Of a stretch of DNA of 64,000 nt, positions 1-9,596 are shown piece after piece. The notes beneath the pieces were generated by a model that searched no databases, was not told the origin of the DNA, and saw nothing but the letters and a program-made list of their open reading frames with translations. This stretch comes from Rhodopseudomonas sp. BAL398 (lineage in GTDB: Bacteria; Pseudomonadota; Alphaproteobacteria; Rhizobiales; Xanthobacteraceae). The position numbers and the translations under genes were made by a program. The first letter of the stretch is position 1. Each line of letters opens with the position of its first letter. The stretch is from contig NZ_CP133111.1 of assembly GCF_033001325.1 (NCBI RefSeq), forward strand, positions 2,852,001 to 2,916,000, read 5' to 3'.

Positions 1-159
1 GTTCGGCGGCCGCCCGGGGCCATCATTTCAGGACAGACCTAGATATAAGCACGTTTTGGAGAAATGCGACACTCTCACTGCGTGCAGGCCGCCAGATTCC
101 CGCTCCGCGGGACGCGCCTATGGCAATAAGCCATGCGATTTCAGCGCTGTGCCGGCTTT

Positions 160-324
160 TCACATCTTGCCGAACAGCATCAGCACCAGCACCACAACCA
201 GAATGACGCCGATCAGACCGGTCAGACCATGGCCCTGTCCGTAACCATAGCCACCGAAGCGCGGGCTGAGACCACCCAGCAGCAGGATGATCAACACAAT
301 GATGATAATCGTTCCGATCGTCAT
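160..324 (-). CDS. DUF3309-type small membrane protein
   Basis: This is a 54-residue, very hydrophobic protein. It has an N-terminal membrane segment (residues 3-20, rich in I and L), a short Gly/Tyr-rich loop (FGGYGYGQGHG) and a second hydrophobic segment ending in a short basic tail. Two short membrane helices joined by a Gly-rich loop are typical of DUF3309 peptides, which are common in Rhizobiales and have no known function. The ATG at 324 is preceded by GGGAGGTTGGG, a good ribosome binding site; a longer in-frame reading from 369 has no such site. It lies downstream of msrB on the same strand, but about 150 bp away, so it is probably a separate unit. Confidence 0.72.
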   Translation of the reverse strand: MTIGTIIIIVLIILLLGGLSPRFGGYGYGQGHGLTGLIGVILVVVLVLMLFGKM

Positions 325-473
325 CCCAACCTCCCGGCTGGCCGCCGCACGGCCGAGCCTGAGCCACAAGCCTGAGTTGTCGGGAGTAAATCACGATCCG
401 GGCTTCGGTTCCACGAGCCGGAACCAAAACGGCGCGGCGAGCTGCTGCCGCCGCGCCCGGCCCTCCTCGGGGA

Positions 474-899
474 TTATTTCGGCTGCAGCTTCAGCGCCGC
501 CGAATTGATGCAATAGCGCAACCCGGTCGGTCCCGGACCGTCTTCGAACACATGGCCGAGATGGCCGCTGCACTTCGAACACAGCACTTCGGTGCGGATC
601 ATGCCGTGGCTGACGTCGCGCTCCTCGTCGACATGATCGGCGCTGGCCGGCGCGGTGAAGCTGGGCCAGCCGCAGCCGGATTCGAATTTGGCATCGGACT
701 CGAACAGGGTCTGGCCGCAACCGGCGCAGACATAGGTGCCCTTGGTTTGCTCATGCTCATATTCGCCGGAGAACGGCCGCTCGGTCGCCTTCTCGCGCAG
801 CACGGCATATTGCATCGGCGTCAATTCGCGGCGCCATTCGCTGTCGCTCTTCTGAATCTTGCCGCGATCCGTCTGTTGCATGGCCTTGGTGTCGGACAT
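474..899 (-). CDS. msrB: Peptide-methionine (R)-S-oxide reductase MsrB
   Basis: This 141-residue protein reduces the R epimer of methionine sulfoxide in oxidised proteins, using thioredoxin as donor. The family signatures are clear: two zinc-binding CxxC pairs (C58/C61 in CAGC and C107/C110 in CSKC), the SGCGWPSF motif near residue 75, and the catalytic Cys130 in the RYCINS motif near the C terminus. The lack of a signal peptide suggests a cytoplasmic enzyme, unlike its neighbour MsrA. The ATG at 899 follows a GAGGAGG ribosome binding site. It lies about 70 bp downstream of msrA on the same strand, so the two epimer-specific reductases are probably one oxidative-stress repair operon. Confidence 0.96.
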   Translation of the reverse strand: MSDTKAMQQTDRGKIQKSDSEWRRELTPMQYAVLREKATERPFSGEYEHEQTKGTYVCAGCGQTLFESDAKFESGCGWPSFTAPASADHVDEERDVSHGMIRTEVLCSKCSGHLGHVFEDGPGPTGLRYCINSAALKLQPK

Positions 900-967
900 T
901 CAGCCTCCTCATCAGTGTTTCGGGCCAACAGGCTGCCGCGCCAGACATCGACTTGCTCGGAGCCGCC

Positions 968-1681
968 TCAATTGGTGACCTTGGCATCGCTCACCAGCGT
1001 CGGCTTCTCGAGATAGTCCTGCGCGAACAGCTTCTTCAGGTTCTCGACCTTCGGCAGGTCGTTATACGCTATATAGGGCTGGTACGGGTGCAGCGTCAGG
1101 TAGTCCTGATGATAGGCTTCGGCGGCATAGAAGCCGTCCAGCGGACCGACCTTGGTGACGATCGGCTTGGGGAACACCTTGGCGGCATCGAGCTGGGCGA
1201 TATAGGCCTCCGCCACCTTCTTCTGTTCGGCGCTGGTGGTGAAGATCGCCGAGCGATATTGCGTGCCGTGGTCCGGACCTTGCCGGTTGAGCTGGGTGGG
1301 ATCATGCGCCACCGAGAAGAAGATCTGCAGGATCTTGCCATAGCTGATCCGCTTTGGATCATATTTGATTTCGACCGCCTCGGCATGACCGGTGGTGCCG
1401 GTCGAGACCACCGGATAGCTCGCGGTGATCTTGCTGCCGCCGGCATAGCCGGACACCGCGTTGAGCACGCCCGCGGTATGTTGGAACACGCCCTGCACGC
1501 CCCAGAAACAGCCGCCGGCGATCACCGCGGTCTGCATGCCATCGGCCGACTTGGCATCAACCGCTGGCGGCGGAATCACTACGGCGTCTTCGGCCGCCCG
1601 CAGCGGCGCAAACAGCGACGACAAAGCCAGCGCGCCCAGGGCGGCGGCACAGAGCGAAACAGTGTGGAGGCTACGGCGCAT
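968..1681 (-). CDS. msrA: Peptide-methionine (S)-S-oxide reductase MsrA, exported form
   Basis: This 237-residue enzyme reduces the S epimer of methionine sulfoxide. The catalytic motif GGCFWG (Cys58) is present, followed by the conserved GYAGG, GHAEAVEI and YRSAI blocks. The first 30 residues (MRRSLH, a hydrophobic Ala/Leu core, then an Ala-rich cleavage region) form a clear Sec signal peptide, so this copy acts in the periplasm. I chose the ATG at 1681 because it gives this signal peptide; the longer reading from 1759 puts unrelated residues in front of it. It heads the msrA-msrB operon. A periplasmic MsrA would need a membrane-based electron supply, which is not visible here. Confidence 0.94.
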   Translation of the reverse strand: MRRSLHTVSLCAAALGALALSSLFAPLRAAEDAVVIPPPAVDAKSADGMQTAVIAGGCFWGVQGVFQHTAGVLNAVSGYAGGSKITASYPVVSTGTTGHAEAVEIKYDPKRISYGKILQIFFSVAHDPTQLNRQGPDHGTQYRSAIFTTSAEQKKVAEAYIAQLDAAKVFPKPIVTKVGPLDGFYAAEAYHQDYLTLHPYQPYIAYNDLPKVENLKKLFAQDYLEKPTLVSDAKVTN

Positions 1682-1915
1682 GGGTTCCTCGCATTGGTGA
1701 GAACGGCTGGCAGCGCAATGATCGGCAGACTGGCACAGCCATCCGACGCTGCCTCCCAAAGATACGGGACTGCGCCCAGCTTGTTACCGTCCGTCTCACA
1801 CGTGTTCGTGAGCAGCCGGCGCCCCTGAGCGCCGGACGGGCGGAACGGGTCGCGCAATTAGGGTTACCCGAATTCATCTATGGATCACCGCCTCGTGATC
1901 CGTCAGGATGGCGAT
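1682..1915. other. Intergenic region between msrA and the tRNA-like gene
   Basis: This 234-bp stretch must hold the promoter of msrA (minus strand) and that of the tRNA-like gene (plus strand). I see no convincing coding sequence. The short open frames on both strands have no ribosome binding site and no family resemblance. Confidence 0.5.
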
Positions 1916-1990
1916 GGCCCGGTGGCGGAATGTCTACGCGGGGGCAGTGCATCGCTCCTTATCCTGGTTCAAATCCAGGCCGGGCCTCCA
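1916..1990 (+). tRNA. tRNA-Cys-like gene with an aberrant anticodon loop (possible pseudo-tRNA)
   Basis: A 75-nt cloverleaf can be drawn. The acceptor stem GGCCCGG/CCGGGCC is perfect (1916-1922 with 1980-1986) and is followed by T73 and an encoded CCA; U73 is the usual cysteine-tRNA discriminator. The T arm is CCTGG-TTCAAAT-CCAGG. The D stem is GCG/CGC. The anticodon stem is GGGGC/GCTCC (1941-1945 with 1954-1958). The loop AGTGCATC has eight bases instead of seven. If T1948 is position 33, the anticodon is GCA (Cys), but position 37 is then T and there is one extra base on the 5' side. The D loop also lacks the G18-G19 pair (GT instead of GG). So acceptor and T arm are intact while D and anticodon loops are not, which suggests a degenerating or specialised tRNA-Cys. 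Confidence 0.62.
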
Positions 1991-2100
1991 AATCGGCGGC
2001 AAATTTGCCGGTTGACGGAGGCCTTAAAAACCTTTCGCGGCTGCAAAATCTGGTCTAAAGACAGCCCGCGCGCAAGGGAAGCCTGGCGCTGAAGGTCAAG

Positions 2101-2128
2101 GGACGCGCGGCTGCGCGCCCTTTTTTTT
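2101..2128 (+). terminator. Rho-independent terminator upstream of carB
   Basis: A GC-rich hairpin (GGACGCGC, loop, GCGCGCCC, one mismatch) at 2101-2120 is followed by eight T residues at 2121-2128. It probably ends the transcript that starts at the tRNA-like gene. The 110 bp between them could be a processed 3' trailer or a small RNA. Confidence 0.75.
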
Positions 2129-2162
2129 GCCCGGATTTCTGCCCCGCCGTTAGCGAGATTTA

Positions 2163-5100
2163 ATGCCGAAACGAACAGATATCTCCACCATCTTGATCAT
2201 CGGCGCCGGCCCCATCGTGATCGGCCAGGCCTGTGAATTCGACTATTCCGGCACCCAGGCGGTCAAGACACTGAAGGACGAAGGCTACCGCATCGTCCTG
2301 GTCAATTCCAATCCGGCCACCATCATGACCGATCCGGAACTGGCCGACGCCACCTATATCGAGCCAATCACCCCGGAAATCGTCGCCAAGATCATCGAAA
2401 AAGAGCGCGGCGACCGCTCCCTCGGCTTTGCGCTGCTGCCCACCATGGGCGGCCAGACCGCGCTAAACTGCGCGCTGAGCCTGCGCAAGCAAGGCACACT
2501 GGAGAAGTTCGACGTCGAGATGATCGGCGCCACCGCCGACGCCATCGACAAGGCCGAGGACCGCCAGCGCTTCCGCGAGGCGATGACCAAGATCGGCCTC
2601 GAGACCCCACGTTCGGTGCAGGTCAAGACCCTGCCGGACGCCCTGCGGGCGCTGGAAGTGATCGACTTTCCGGCGCTGATCCGCCCCTCCTTCACAATGG
2701 GCGGCACCGGCGGCGGCATCGCCTACACCAAGGCCGAATTCATCGAGATCGTCGAGCGCGGCATCGACGCCTCGCCGACCTCTGAAGTCCTGATCGAGGA
2801 ATCCGTGCTCGGCTGGAAAGAGTTCGAGATGGAGGTGGTGCGCGACAAGAAAGACAATTGCATCATCATCTGCTCGATCGAAAACCTCGATCCGATGGGC
2901 GTGCACACCGGTGATTCAATCACCGTGGCGCCGGCCCTGACGCTGACCGATAAAGAATATCAGATCATGCGCGACGCCTCATTGGCGGTGCTGCGCGAGA
3001 TCGGCGTCGAGACCGGCGGCTCCAACGTGCAGTTCGGCGTCAATCCGGCCGACGGCCGCATGGTCGTGATCGAGATGAATCCGCGGGTGTCGCGCTCCTC
3101 GGCGCTGGCCTCCAAGGCCACCGGCTTTCCGATCGCCAAGGTCGCGGCGCAGCTCGCGGTCGGCTACACGCTGGATGAGATCGCCAACGACATCACCGGC
3201 GGCGCGACGCCGGCGTCGTTCGAGCCGACCATCGACTATGTGGTCACCAAGATTCCGCGCTTCGCCTTCGAGAAATTCCCCGGCGCCAGCCATACGCTGA
3301 CCACCTCGATGAAATCGGTCGGCGAAGTGATGGCGATCGGCCGCACCTTCCAGGAGAGCCTGCAAAAGGCGCTGCGCGGGCTCGAAAGCGGCCTCACCGG
3401 GCTCGACGAGATCGAGATCGAGGGGCTCGGCCGCAGCGACGACAAGAACGCGGTGCGCGCCGCGCTCGGCACGCCGACGCCCGACCGCCTGTTGCAGGTG
3501 GCGCAGGCGATGCGGCTCGGCTGGAGCGACGACGACATCTTCACCTCCTGCAAGATCGATCCCTGGTTCCTGTCGGAAATTCGCGGCATCGTCGCGATGG
3601 AAGGCAAGGTCAAGGCCAGCGGCTTGCCGAATCATGCCTTCGGCATGCGCACGCTGAAGGCGATGGGCTTCTCCGACGCCCGCCTTGCGGTGCTCGCCGA
3701 CACCACCGAAGCCGAGGTGACGGCGCAGCGCCACGCCCTCAAGGTTCGCCCGGTGTTCAAGCGGATCGACACCTGCGCGGCCGAATTCGCCTCGCCCACC
3801 GCCTATATGTATTCGACCTATGAGGCGCCGTTCGCCGGCGAAATGGCCGACGAAAGCCGGCCCACCGACAAGAGCAAGGTGATCATTCTGGGCGGCGGGC
3901 CGAACCGCATCGGCCAGGGCATCGAGTTCGATTATTGCTGCTGCCACGCCTGCTTCGCGCTGCACGACGCCGGCTATGAAACCATCATGATCAACTGCAA
4001 TCCGGAAACGGTGTCGACCGACTACGACACCGCCGACCGGCTGTATTTCGAGCCGCTGACCGCCGAGGACGTGCTGGAGATCATCGACGTCGAGCGCCAG
4101 AACGGCACGCTGCACGGCGTCATCGTGCAATTCGGCGGCCAGACGCCGCTGAAGCTGGCGCGCGCGCTGGAGGCCGCCGACGTGCCGATCCTCGGCACCT
4201 CGCCCGACGCCATCGATCTGGCCGAGGACCGCGACCGCTTCAAGCGCGTGCTCGACAAGCTGCGGCTGAAGCAGCCGAAGAACGGCATCGCCTATTCGGT
4301 CGAGCAGGCCCGCCTGGTCGCCGCCGAACTCGGCCTGCCGCTGGTGGTGCGCCCGTCCTATGTGCTGGGCGGTCGCGCCATGCAGATCATTCGCGAGGAA
4401 TCCCAGCTCGGCGATTACCTGCTCGGCACCCTGCCCGAGCTGGTGCCGGGCGACGTCAAATCGCGCTACCCGAACGACAAGACCGGCCAGATCAACACCG
4501 TGCTCGGCACCAATCCGCTGTTGTTCGACCGCTATCTGTCGGACGCCACCGAGATCGACGTCGATTGCCTGTGCGACGGCAAGGATACGTTCGTGGTCGG
4601 CATCATGGAGCATATCGAGGAAGCCGGCATTCACTCTGGCGACTCGGCCTGCTCGCTGCCGCCGCATTCGCTGGACGCCGCGATGATCGCCGAGCTGGAG
4701 CGCCAGACCCGCGAATTGGCGCTGGGGCTCGACGTCGTCGGGCTGATGAATGTGCAATACGCCATCAAGGACGGCGACGTGTATGTGCTCGAGGTCAATC
4801 CGCGGGCGTCGCGGACGGTGCCGTTCGTCGCCAAGGTGATGGGCATGCCGGTGGCCAAGCTGGCGGCGCGGATCATGGCCGGCGAGAAGCTGGCCGATCT
4901 GAAGCTGACCAAGCGCAAGCTCGGCCATGTCGGGGTCAAGGAATCGGTGTTTCCCTTCGCCCGCTTCCCCGGCGTCGACACCGTGCTCGGCCCCGAAATG
5001 CGCTCGACCGGCGAGGTGATGGGAATTGACCGCTCGTTCGAAGTCGCCTTTGCCAAGAGCCAGCTCGGTGGCGGAACCCGGGTGCCGCGCAAGGGCACGG

Positions 5101-5492
5101 TGTTCGTCTCAGTGCGCGAGGTCGACAAGACCCGGATTCTGGAAGCCGTGAGACTGCTGCATTCGCTCGGCTTCAAGGTGCTGGCGACCTCCGGAACCCA
5201 GCGCTTCCTGGCCGACAACGGCGTGCCGGCCGAGAAGGTCAACAAGGTGCTGGAAGGCCGGCCGCATATCGTCGACGCCATCATCAATGGCGAGATTCAG
5301 CTGGTGTTCAATACCACCGAGGGGCCCCAGGCGCTGGCTGATAGCCGTTCGTTGCGTCGCGCTGCCCTCTTGCATAAAGTTCCGTATTACACCACTCTTT
5401 CGGGCGCGGTCGCCGCCGCGCAGGGCATCCGGGCCTATCTTGGTGGGGACCTTGAGGTCCGTACCCTGCAGAGTTACTTTTCCGACACCTGA
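2163..5492 (+). CDS. carB: Carbamoyl-phosphate synthase large subunit
   Basis: This 1109-residue protein makes carbamoyl phosphate for arginine and pyrimidine synthesis from ammonia (delivered by CarA), bicarbonate and two ATP. It shows the expected internal duplication. The first synthetase half starts with [21 protein letters not shown]. The second starts near residue 575 with [21 protein letters not shown]. Each half has its ATP-grasp motifs ([12 protein letters not shown] in the first, [11 protein letters not shown] in the second). The C-terminal part (about 960-1109, including [15 protein letters not shown]) is the MGS-like allosteric domain. The length fits alphaproteobacterial CarB. 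The carA gene is not next to it in this window. The gene follows a terminator, so it should have its own promoter in the 34 bp before the ATG or read through. Confidence 0.98.
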   Translation: MPKRTDISTILIIGAGPIVIGQACEFDYSGTQAVKTLKDEGYRIVLVNSNPATIMTDPELADATYIEPITPEIVAKIIEKERGDRSLGFALLPTMGGQTALNCALSLRKQGTLEKFDVEMIGATADAIDKAEDRQRFREAMTKIGLETPRSVQVKTLPDALRALEVIDFPALIRPSFTMGGTGGGIAYTKAEFIEIVERGIDASPTSEVLIEESVLGWKEFEMEVVRDKKDNCIIICSIENLDPMGVHTGDSITVAPALTLTDKEYQIMRDASLAVLREIGVETGGSNVQFGVNPADGRMVVIEMNPRVSRSSALASKATGFPIAKVAAQLAVGYTLDEIANDITGGATPASFEPTIDYVVTKIPRFAFEKFPGASHTLTTSMKSVGEVMAIGRTFQESLQKALRGLESGLTGLDEIEIEGLGRSDDKNAVRAALGTPTPDRLLQVAQAMRLGWSDDDIFTSCKIDPWFLSEIRGIVAMEGKVKASGLPNHAFGMRTLKAMGFSDARLAVLADTTEAEVTAQRHALKVRPVFKRIDTCAAEFASPTAYMYSTYEAPFAGEMADESRPTDKSKVIILGGGPNRIGQGIEFDYCCCHACFALHDAGYETIMINCNPETVSTDYDTADRLYFEPLTAEDVLEIIDVERQNGTLHGVIVQFGGQTPLKLARALEAADVPILGTSPDAIDLAEDRDRFKRVLDKLRLKQPKNGIAYSVEQARLVAAELGLPLVVRPSYVLGGRAMQIIREESQLGDYLLGTLPELVPGDVKSRYPNDKTGQINTVLGTNPLLFDRYLSDATEIDVDCLCDGKDTFVVGIMEHIEEAGIHSGDSACSLPPHSLDAAMIAELERQTRELALGLDVVGLMNVQYAIKDGDVYVLEVNPRASRTVPFVAKVMGMPVAKLAARIMAGEKLADLKLTKRKLGHVGVKESVFPFARFPGVDTVLGPEMRSTGEVMGIDRSFEVAFAKSQLGGGTRVPRKGTVFVSVREVDKTRILEAVRLLHSLGFKVLATSGTQRFLADNGVPAEKVNKVLEGRPHIVDAIINGEIQLVFNTTEGPQALADSRSLRRAALLHKVPYYTTLSGAVAAAQGIRAYLGGDLEVRTLQSYFSDT

Positions 5493-5704
5493 TCACGGCC
5501 CGGACCTGTGTCCGGCAACTGACGGGCGAGAAAGCCGGCAGGCAGGGAACCCGCCAGCTGCGGGAATGTTCTATCCGGCGTTTTGCTGCCGTGCGCCCGG
5601 CAGTCTCGAAAATGCCGCGTCGCGGCCACCGCTCAGGCTGACAAGCGTTTCGTGTGAGCCACATCTCGTGACACGTGACGAACACGTTGAAGGATGAAGA
5701 CAAG
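5493..5704. other. carB-greA intergenic region
   Basis: These 212 bp separate carB from greA. I see no convincing hairpin with a T tract. The sequence just before greA contains AAGGATGAAGA, which serves as its ribosome binding site. Confidence 0.4.
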
Positions 5705-6181
5705 ATGGTCGACAAGGTACCAATGACCGCAGGCGGTTTCGCCGCTCTCGAGGTCGAGTTGAAGCAGCGCCAATCGGTGGATCGTCCGCGAATCGTCGAG
5801 CAGATCGCCGAAGCGCGCTCGCATGGCGACCTTTCGGAAAACGCCGAATATCACGCGGCGAAGGAAGAGCAGTCCCACAACGAAGGCCGTATCGCCGAGC
5901 TCGAGGACAAGATCGGCCGCGCCGAAATCATCGATATCAGCAAGCTGTCCGGCGACACCATCATGTTCGGCGCTACCGTCACCTTGGTCGATGAAGACAC
6001 CGAGAAGAAGGCGGTGTGGCAGATCGTCGGCGAGCCGGAAGCCGATGCCAAGAAGGGCCGGATTTCGATCACCTCGCCGCTGGCGCGGGCCCTGATCGGC
6101 AAGAAGCAGGGCACCTCCGTCGAAGTCGTGGCGCCCGGCGGGGCCAAGGCCTACGAAATCACCAAGGTCGAGTTTCGATAG
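5705..6181 (+). CDS. greA: Transcription elongation factor GreA
   Basis: This 158-residue protein rescues backtracked RNA polymerase by stimulating cleavage of the nascent RNA through the secondary channel. The N-terminal coiled coil (about residues 1-75) carries the family block [21 protein letters not shown], whose acidic tip residues (D and E in GDLSENAEY) coordinate the catalytic Mg. The C-terminal FKBP-like domain (about 80-158) contains the [11 protein letters not shown] and [11 protein letters not shown] blocks. I chose the ATG at 5705 (MVDKVPMT) because it aligns with the family N terminus and follows a purine-rich binding site. The upstream in-frame ATG at 5675 adds ten unrelated residues. 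Confidence 0.97.
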   Translation: MVDKVPMTAGGFAALEVELKQRQSVDRPRIVEQIAEARSHGDLSENAEYHAAKEEQSHNEGRIAELEDKIGRAEIIDISKLSGDTIMFGATVTLVDEDTEKKAVWQIVGEPEADAKKGRISITSPLARALIGKKQGTSVEVVAPGGAKAYEITKVEFR

Positions 6182-6211
6182 CACCCCGTCGAATTGATGT
6201 GAGCAAGCTTG

Positions 6212-6235
6212 AAGGCCGCGTTTCGCGGCCTTTTT
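6212..6235 (+). terminator. Terminator downstream of greA
   Basis: The hairpin GGCCGCG (6214-6220), loop TTT, CGCGGCC (6224-6230) is followed by five T residues (6231-6235). It lies 33 bp after the greA stop and is a strong rho-independent terminator. Confidence 0.88.
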
Positions 6236-6394
6236 GCTGGGTGCGGCTTGCCGCGGAGGCCGGCTGATGTTGTCGCGACCGAAGGCCGGACTATCGGTCA
6301 CGTATCCGTGTTCCATCGCCGAAGTGATGGACGCGATGCTGATGCAAGCCGTAAGCAACTACACATCGTTTCATCGCAACCGCACGGAGCCGGT

Positions 6395-6799
6395 ATGAAT
6401 TTCGACAGCCTTGCCGCCAAATGGCAACCGACGGCCTTGAGCCTGTTTCGCTTCATCACCGGGCTGCTGCTGTTTCAATACGGCGTCGCCAAGATCTTCA
6501 AATTTCCGGCGGTGCCGTATTTTGCCAAGGTCGAACTGTTCTCGCTGATCGGCGCCGCCGGCACGCTGGAATTGATCCTCGGCGCACTGCTGATGATCGG
6601 CCTGTTCACCCGGCCGGTGGCCTTCATCCTCTCCGGCGAAATGGCGTTCGCCTATTTCATCGGCCATTTTCCGAAGAGCTTCTACCCGCTGCTCAATAAC
6701 GGCACCGCGGCGATCCTGTTCTGCTTCGCCTGCCTGTATCTTGCGACCGCAGGCGGCGGGCCGATCAGCCTCGACGCCACTTTGCGCCGCAAGACCTGA
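6395..6799 (+). CDS. DoxX family membrane protein
   Basis: This 134-residue integral membrane protein has four predicted membrane helices (about 15-33, 45-70, 75-95 and 100-122) and the DoxX-type FRFITGLLLFQYGVAKI start followed by a GALLMIGLFTRP segment. Members are small membrane proteins linked to redox stress or thiosulfate and quinone chemistry, but most have no proven function. The ATG at 6395 has GGAGCCGGT in front. It is separated from greA by a terminator and followed by the convergent Lrp gene, so it is probably a single-gene unit. No substrate can be read from the sequence. Confidence 0.85.
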   Translation: MNFDSLAAKWQPTALSLFRFITGLLLFQYGVAKIFKFPAVPYFAKVELFSLIGAAGTLELILGALLMIGLFTRPVAFILSGEMAFAYFIGHFPKSFYPLLNNGTAAILFCFACLYLATAGGGPISLDATLRRKT

Positions 6800-6844
6800 C
6801 GCAGGGTGACATGATCCCGAGCCCCGGCGGGTGACGCCGAGCGG

Positions 6845-7327
6845 TCAGCCCTCGGACTCTTTCAATTCCAACGGCACCGCCGCGGCGTATTTGGAATTGC
6901 GCAGCACCAGCGAGGTGCGCACATTGCGCACATGTGGCGCGCCGGTCAGGTGCGCCACGAAATTCTGGAATGTCGCCATGTCGGGGGCGACGCATTTCAA
7001 GATAAAATCGGTCTCGCCCGACAGCATCCAACATTCCCGCACCAAGGGCTGGTTGCGGACGAAATCCTCGAAGCCGCGCAAATCGGCCTCGGCCTGGCTC
7101 GACAGATGAACAGACGCGAACACCGTGACGTCGAAGCCGAGCAGCGCCGGATCGAGCAGCCCGCGGTAGCCCTGAATGTAGCCCTCATCCTCCAGGGTCC
7201 TGACCCGGCGCAGGCAGGGCGGCGGCGAGATCCCCACCCGGCGCGCCAATTCGACATTGGTGATTCGGCCGTCGGCCTGGATTTCACTGAGAATTTTGAG
7301 ATCGATCTCATCGAGGCTCTTCGGCAC
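6845..7327 (-). CDS. Lrp/AsnC family transcriptional regulator
   Basis: This 160-residue regulator has an N-terminal winged helix-turn-helix (LDEIDLKILSEIQADGRI, then NVELARRVGISPPPCLRRV) and a C-terminal RAM ligand-binding domain (VTVFASVHLSSQ through VRNVRTSLVLR). Proteins of this kind bind DNA as dimers or octamers and respond to amino acids. The best start is the GTG at 7327 (VPKSLDEID), which begins the family-conserved region. The open frame runs on upstream to 7609, but that would overlap the trxB start and adds unrelated residues. It is transcribed divergently from trxB with about 270 bp between them, so it may regulate trxB, itself, or both. Confidence 0.92.
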   Translation of the reverse strand: MPKSLDEIDLKILSEIQADGRITNVELARRVGISPPPCLRRVRTLEDEGYIQGYRGLLDPALLGFDVTVFASVHLSSQAEADLRGFEDFVRNQPLVRECWMLSGETDFILKCVAPDMATFQNFVAHLTGAPHVRNVRTSLVLRNSKYAAAVPLELKESEG

Positions 7328-7596
7328 GCTTGGGTAATCCCGGCTGGCTGGAAACGAACGGACAAATCGGAAACACTCATAGCGCAGCTCGGCAAGTTTG
7401 CGAAATTTTATTTCGCGCGAGCAAGGATGAGTCCAAAATTGGGGGGAAATCTTGCAGATACGTATTGCAAATCTTGCATGGCTGCCCAGATGACATAGAC
7501 TTGTGTCTAAACACCTCCCGCCCAACGGCGATGCCCTTGCCAGGCCCAATCCTGCTTCGCGCGCCCAGTTCCCTTGAGAGAAAGGGCATTCGTACC

Positions 7597-8562
7597 ATGG
7601 CTGATCCAATTCATGCGAAAGTCGTCATCATCGGGTCGGGACCGGCCGGATACACCGCCGCAATCTATGCAGCTCGCGCGATGCTGGAGCCGATCCTGAT
7701 CCAGGGCATGCAGCCCGGCGGCCAGCTCACCATCACCACCGATGTCGAAAACTATCCCGGCTTCGCCGACGTCATCCAGGGCCCCTGGCTGATGGAGCAG
7801 ATGGAGAAGCAGGCGCATCATGTCGGCACCCGGATCTTCACCGATCTGGTCACCGACCTCGACCTCGGACAGCGCCCGTTCCGCCTCGCCTGCGACAGCG
7901 GCGACGTCTATCTGGCGGATGCCGTGATCCTGGCCACCGGCGCGCAGGCGCGCTGGCTCGGCATTCCCTCGGAAGAGGCCTTCAAGGGGTTCGGCGTATC
8001 GGCCTGCGCCACCTGCGACGGCTTCTTCTATCGCGACAAGCAGGTCGTGGTGGTCGGCGGCGGCAACACCGCGGTCGAGGAAGCACTGTTCCTGACCAAT
8101 TTCGCTTCCAGCGTCACCGTGGTCCATCGCCGCGATCATTTCCGCGCCGAACGGATTTTGCAGGAGCGGCTGTTCAAGCATCCCAAGATCAAGGTGGTGT
8201 GGGACTGCGCCATCGACGAGATCTGCGGCAGCGACAATCCGACCAAGGTCACCCATGTCCGGCTGAAGAACGTCAAGACCGGCGATCTCACCGAGCTGCC
8301 GGCCGATGGCGTGTTCATCGCGATCGGCCATGCGCCGGCGACCGAATTGGTCAAGGACCAGATCAGGCTGAAGCCCTCGGGCTATGTCGAAGTGGCGCCG
8401 AATTCGACGGCGACCTCGATCCCCGGTGTATTCGCCGCCGGCGACGTCGCCGACGAGACCTATCGTCAGGCGGTAACCGCGGCCGGACTCGGCTGCATGG
8501 CCGCCCTGGAAGCCGAACGCTTTCTGGCGATGCGCGCCAGCGAACGCCAAGCGGCGGAATGA
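7597..8562 (+). CDS. trxB: Thioredoxin-disulfide reductase
   Basis: This 321-residue flavoprotein passes electrons from NADPH to thioredoxin. The FAD-binding motif GSGPAGYTAA (residues 13-22), the redox-active CATC pair (C137 and C140), the NADPH-binding GGGNTAVEEA motif and the C-terminal FAD-contacting GVFAAGDVAD block are all present. I chose the ATG at 7597 (MADPIHAKV), which matches the family N terminus; the frame is open upstream to 7330 but that part is unrelated. The gene overlaps or abuts the LysR-type gene at 8565, and the two are very likely co-transcribed. The same trxB-lsrB order is known in other Rhizobiales such as Sinorhizobium. Confidence 0.97.
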   Translation: MADPIHAKVVIIGSGPAGYTAAIYAARAMLEPILIQGMQPGGQLTITTDVENYPGFADVIQGPWLMEQMEKQAHHVGTRIFTDLVTDLDLGQRPFRLACDSGDVYLADAVILATGAQARWLGIPSEEAFKGFGVSACATCDGFFYRDKQVVVVGGGNTAVEEALFLTNFASSVTVVHRRDHFRAERILQERLFKHPKIKVVWDCAIDEICGSDNPTKVTHVRLKNVKTGDLTELPADGVFIAIGHAPATELVKDQIRLKPSGYVEVAPNSTATSIPGVFAAGDVADETYRQAVTAAGLGCMAALEAERFLAMRASERQAAE

Positions 8563-8564
8563 TC

Positions 8565-9488
8565 ATGAGTCGAACTCGCGACGGATTTACCGACATGGAC
8601 TGGGACAAGCTGAAGGTTTTTCATGCCGCCGCAGAGGCTGGAAGCTTCACCCATGCCGGCGAACAACTCGGGCTGTCGCAATCGGCGGTGTCGCGCCAGG
8701 TCAGCGCGCTCGAGCAGGAATTGTCGGTGTCGCTGTTTCACCGCCACGCCCGCGGCTTGATCCTGACCGAACAGGGCGACCTCTTGTTCCGCACCGCGCA
8801 CGACGTGTTCATGCAGCTGCAGGCGGCGCGCGCCAAGCTCACCGACAGCCGCGAGCGGCCGAGCGGCGACCTCAAGGTCACCACCACGCCCGGCCTCGGC
8901 ATTCACTGGCTGGTACCGCGGCTCGGCGAATTCACCGCGCTGTATCCCGAGATCCGGATATCACTGATCGTCACCGACGAAGAGCTTGATTTGTCGATGC
9001 GCGAGGCCGACGTCGCGATCCGCACCCGCAAGCCGACGCAGCCGGATCTGATTCAGCGCAAGCTGTTCTCGATCGGCTTTCACGCCTATTGCTCGCCGGA
9101 ATACATCAAGCATTTCGGCACGCCGCGCACGCTCGAGGAGCTGGACGGCCATCGCCTGATCATGCTCAGCGACAACCAGGTGCCGGCGCATCTGCAGAAC
9201 CGCAGCTGGCTGGTCGAGGCCGGCCGCAATGGCTCCGGACCGCGCGAGGCCTATTTCAAGGTCAATAACATCCTGGGTCTGGTGCGGGCCTGCCAGCAGG
9301 GTCTCGGCATCGCCGCGCTGCCGGACTACCTGATCGAGGATACTAACCGGATGGTGCAATTGTTCGGTGAATCGGACTCGATCCAGCTCGACACCTACTT
9401 CGTCTATCCGGAAGAGTTGAAGTCGGTGGCGCGGGTCCAGGTCTTCCGCGACTTCGTGGTCAGCAAAGCCCAACGCTGGCCGAGTTGA
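8565..9488 (+). CDS. lsrB: LysR-type transcriptional regulator, LsrB-like
   Basis: This 307-residue LysR-type regulator has an N-terminal helix-turn-helix (MDWDKLKVFHAAAEAGSF, then QSAVSRQVSALEQEL) and a periplasmic-binding-protein-like effector domain (about 95-300). In Sinorhizobium the gene next to trxB is lsrB, which controls oxidative-stress and envelope functions, and the neighbourhood is the same here. Several ATGs are possible (8559, 8565, 8595). I prefer 8565 because it matches the usual start (MSRTRDGFTDMDWDKL); ATG 8559 overlaps the trxB stop. An AbcR-type small RNA follows immediately, as in other Rhizobiales. Cysteine content is low (C145 and C232 by eye), so any redox sensing would depend on these. 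Confidence 0.9.
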   Translation: MSRTRDGFTDMDWDKLKVFHAAAEAGSFTHAGEQLGLSQSAVSRQVSALEQELSVSLFHRHARGLILTEQGDLLFRTAHDVFMQLQAARAKLTDSRERPSGDLKVTTTPGLGIHWLVPRLGEFTALYPEIRISLIVTDEELDLSMREADVAIRTRKPTQPDLIQRKLFSIGFHAYCSPEYIKHFGTPRTLEELDGHRLIMLSDNQVPAHLQNRSWLVEAGRNGSGPREAYFKVNNILGLVRACQQGLGIAALPDYLIEDTNRMVQLFGESDSIQLDTYFVYPEELKSVARVQVFRDFVVSKAQRWPS

Positions 9489-9596
9489 CGCAGCGGCGAA
9501 AGCCTCGATCGCCGCATGACTGACATGCGGCCCAGGCGCTTGCCGCTGCCTGCAAACGCGGATCAAATACCTTGAAGCTGAGCGGCCGCGTTACCA

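Noticed and set aside
1880-2092. A 70-residue open frame across the tRNA-like gene
   Set aside because: It overlaps the cloverleaf sequence and has no binding site.
2979-4928. A 649-residue open frame on the minus strand opposite carB
   Set aside because: It is a shadow of carB: high GC and biased codon use keep the opposite frame open. It has no binding site, is rich in His/Arg/Asp/Ala and shows no family features.
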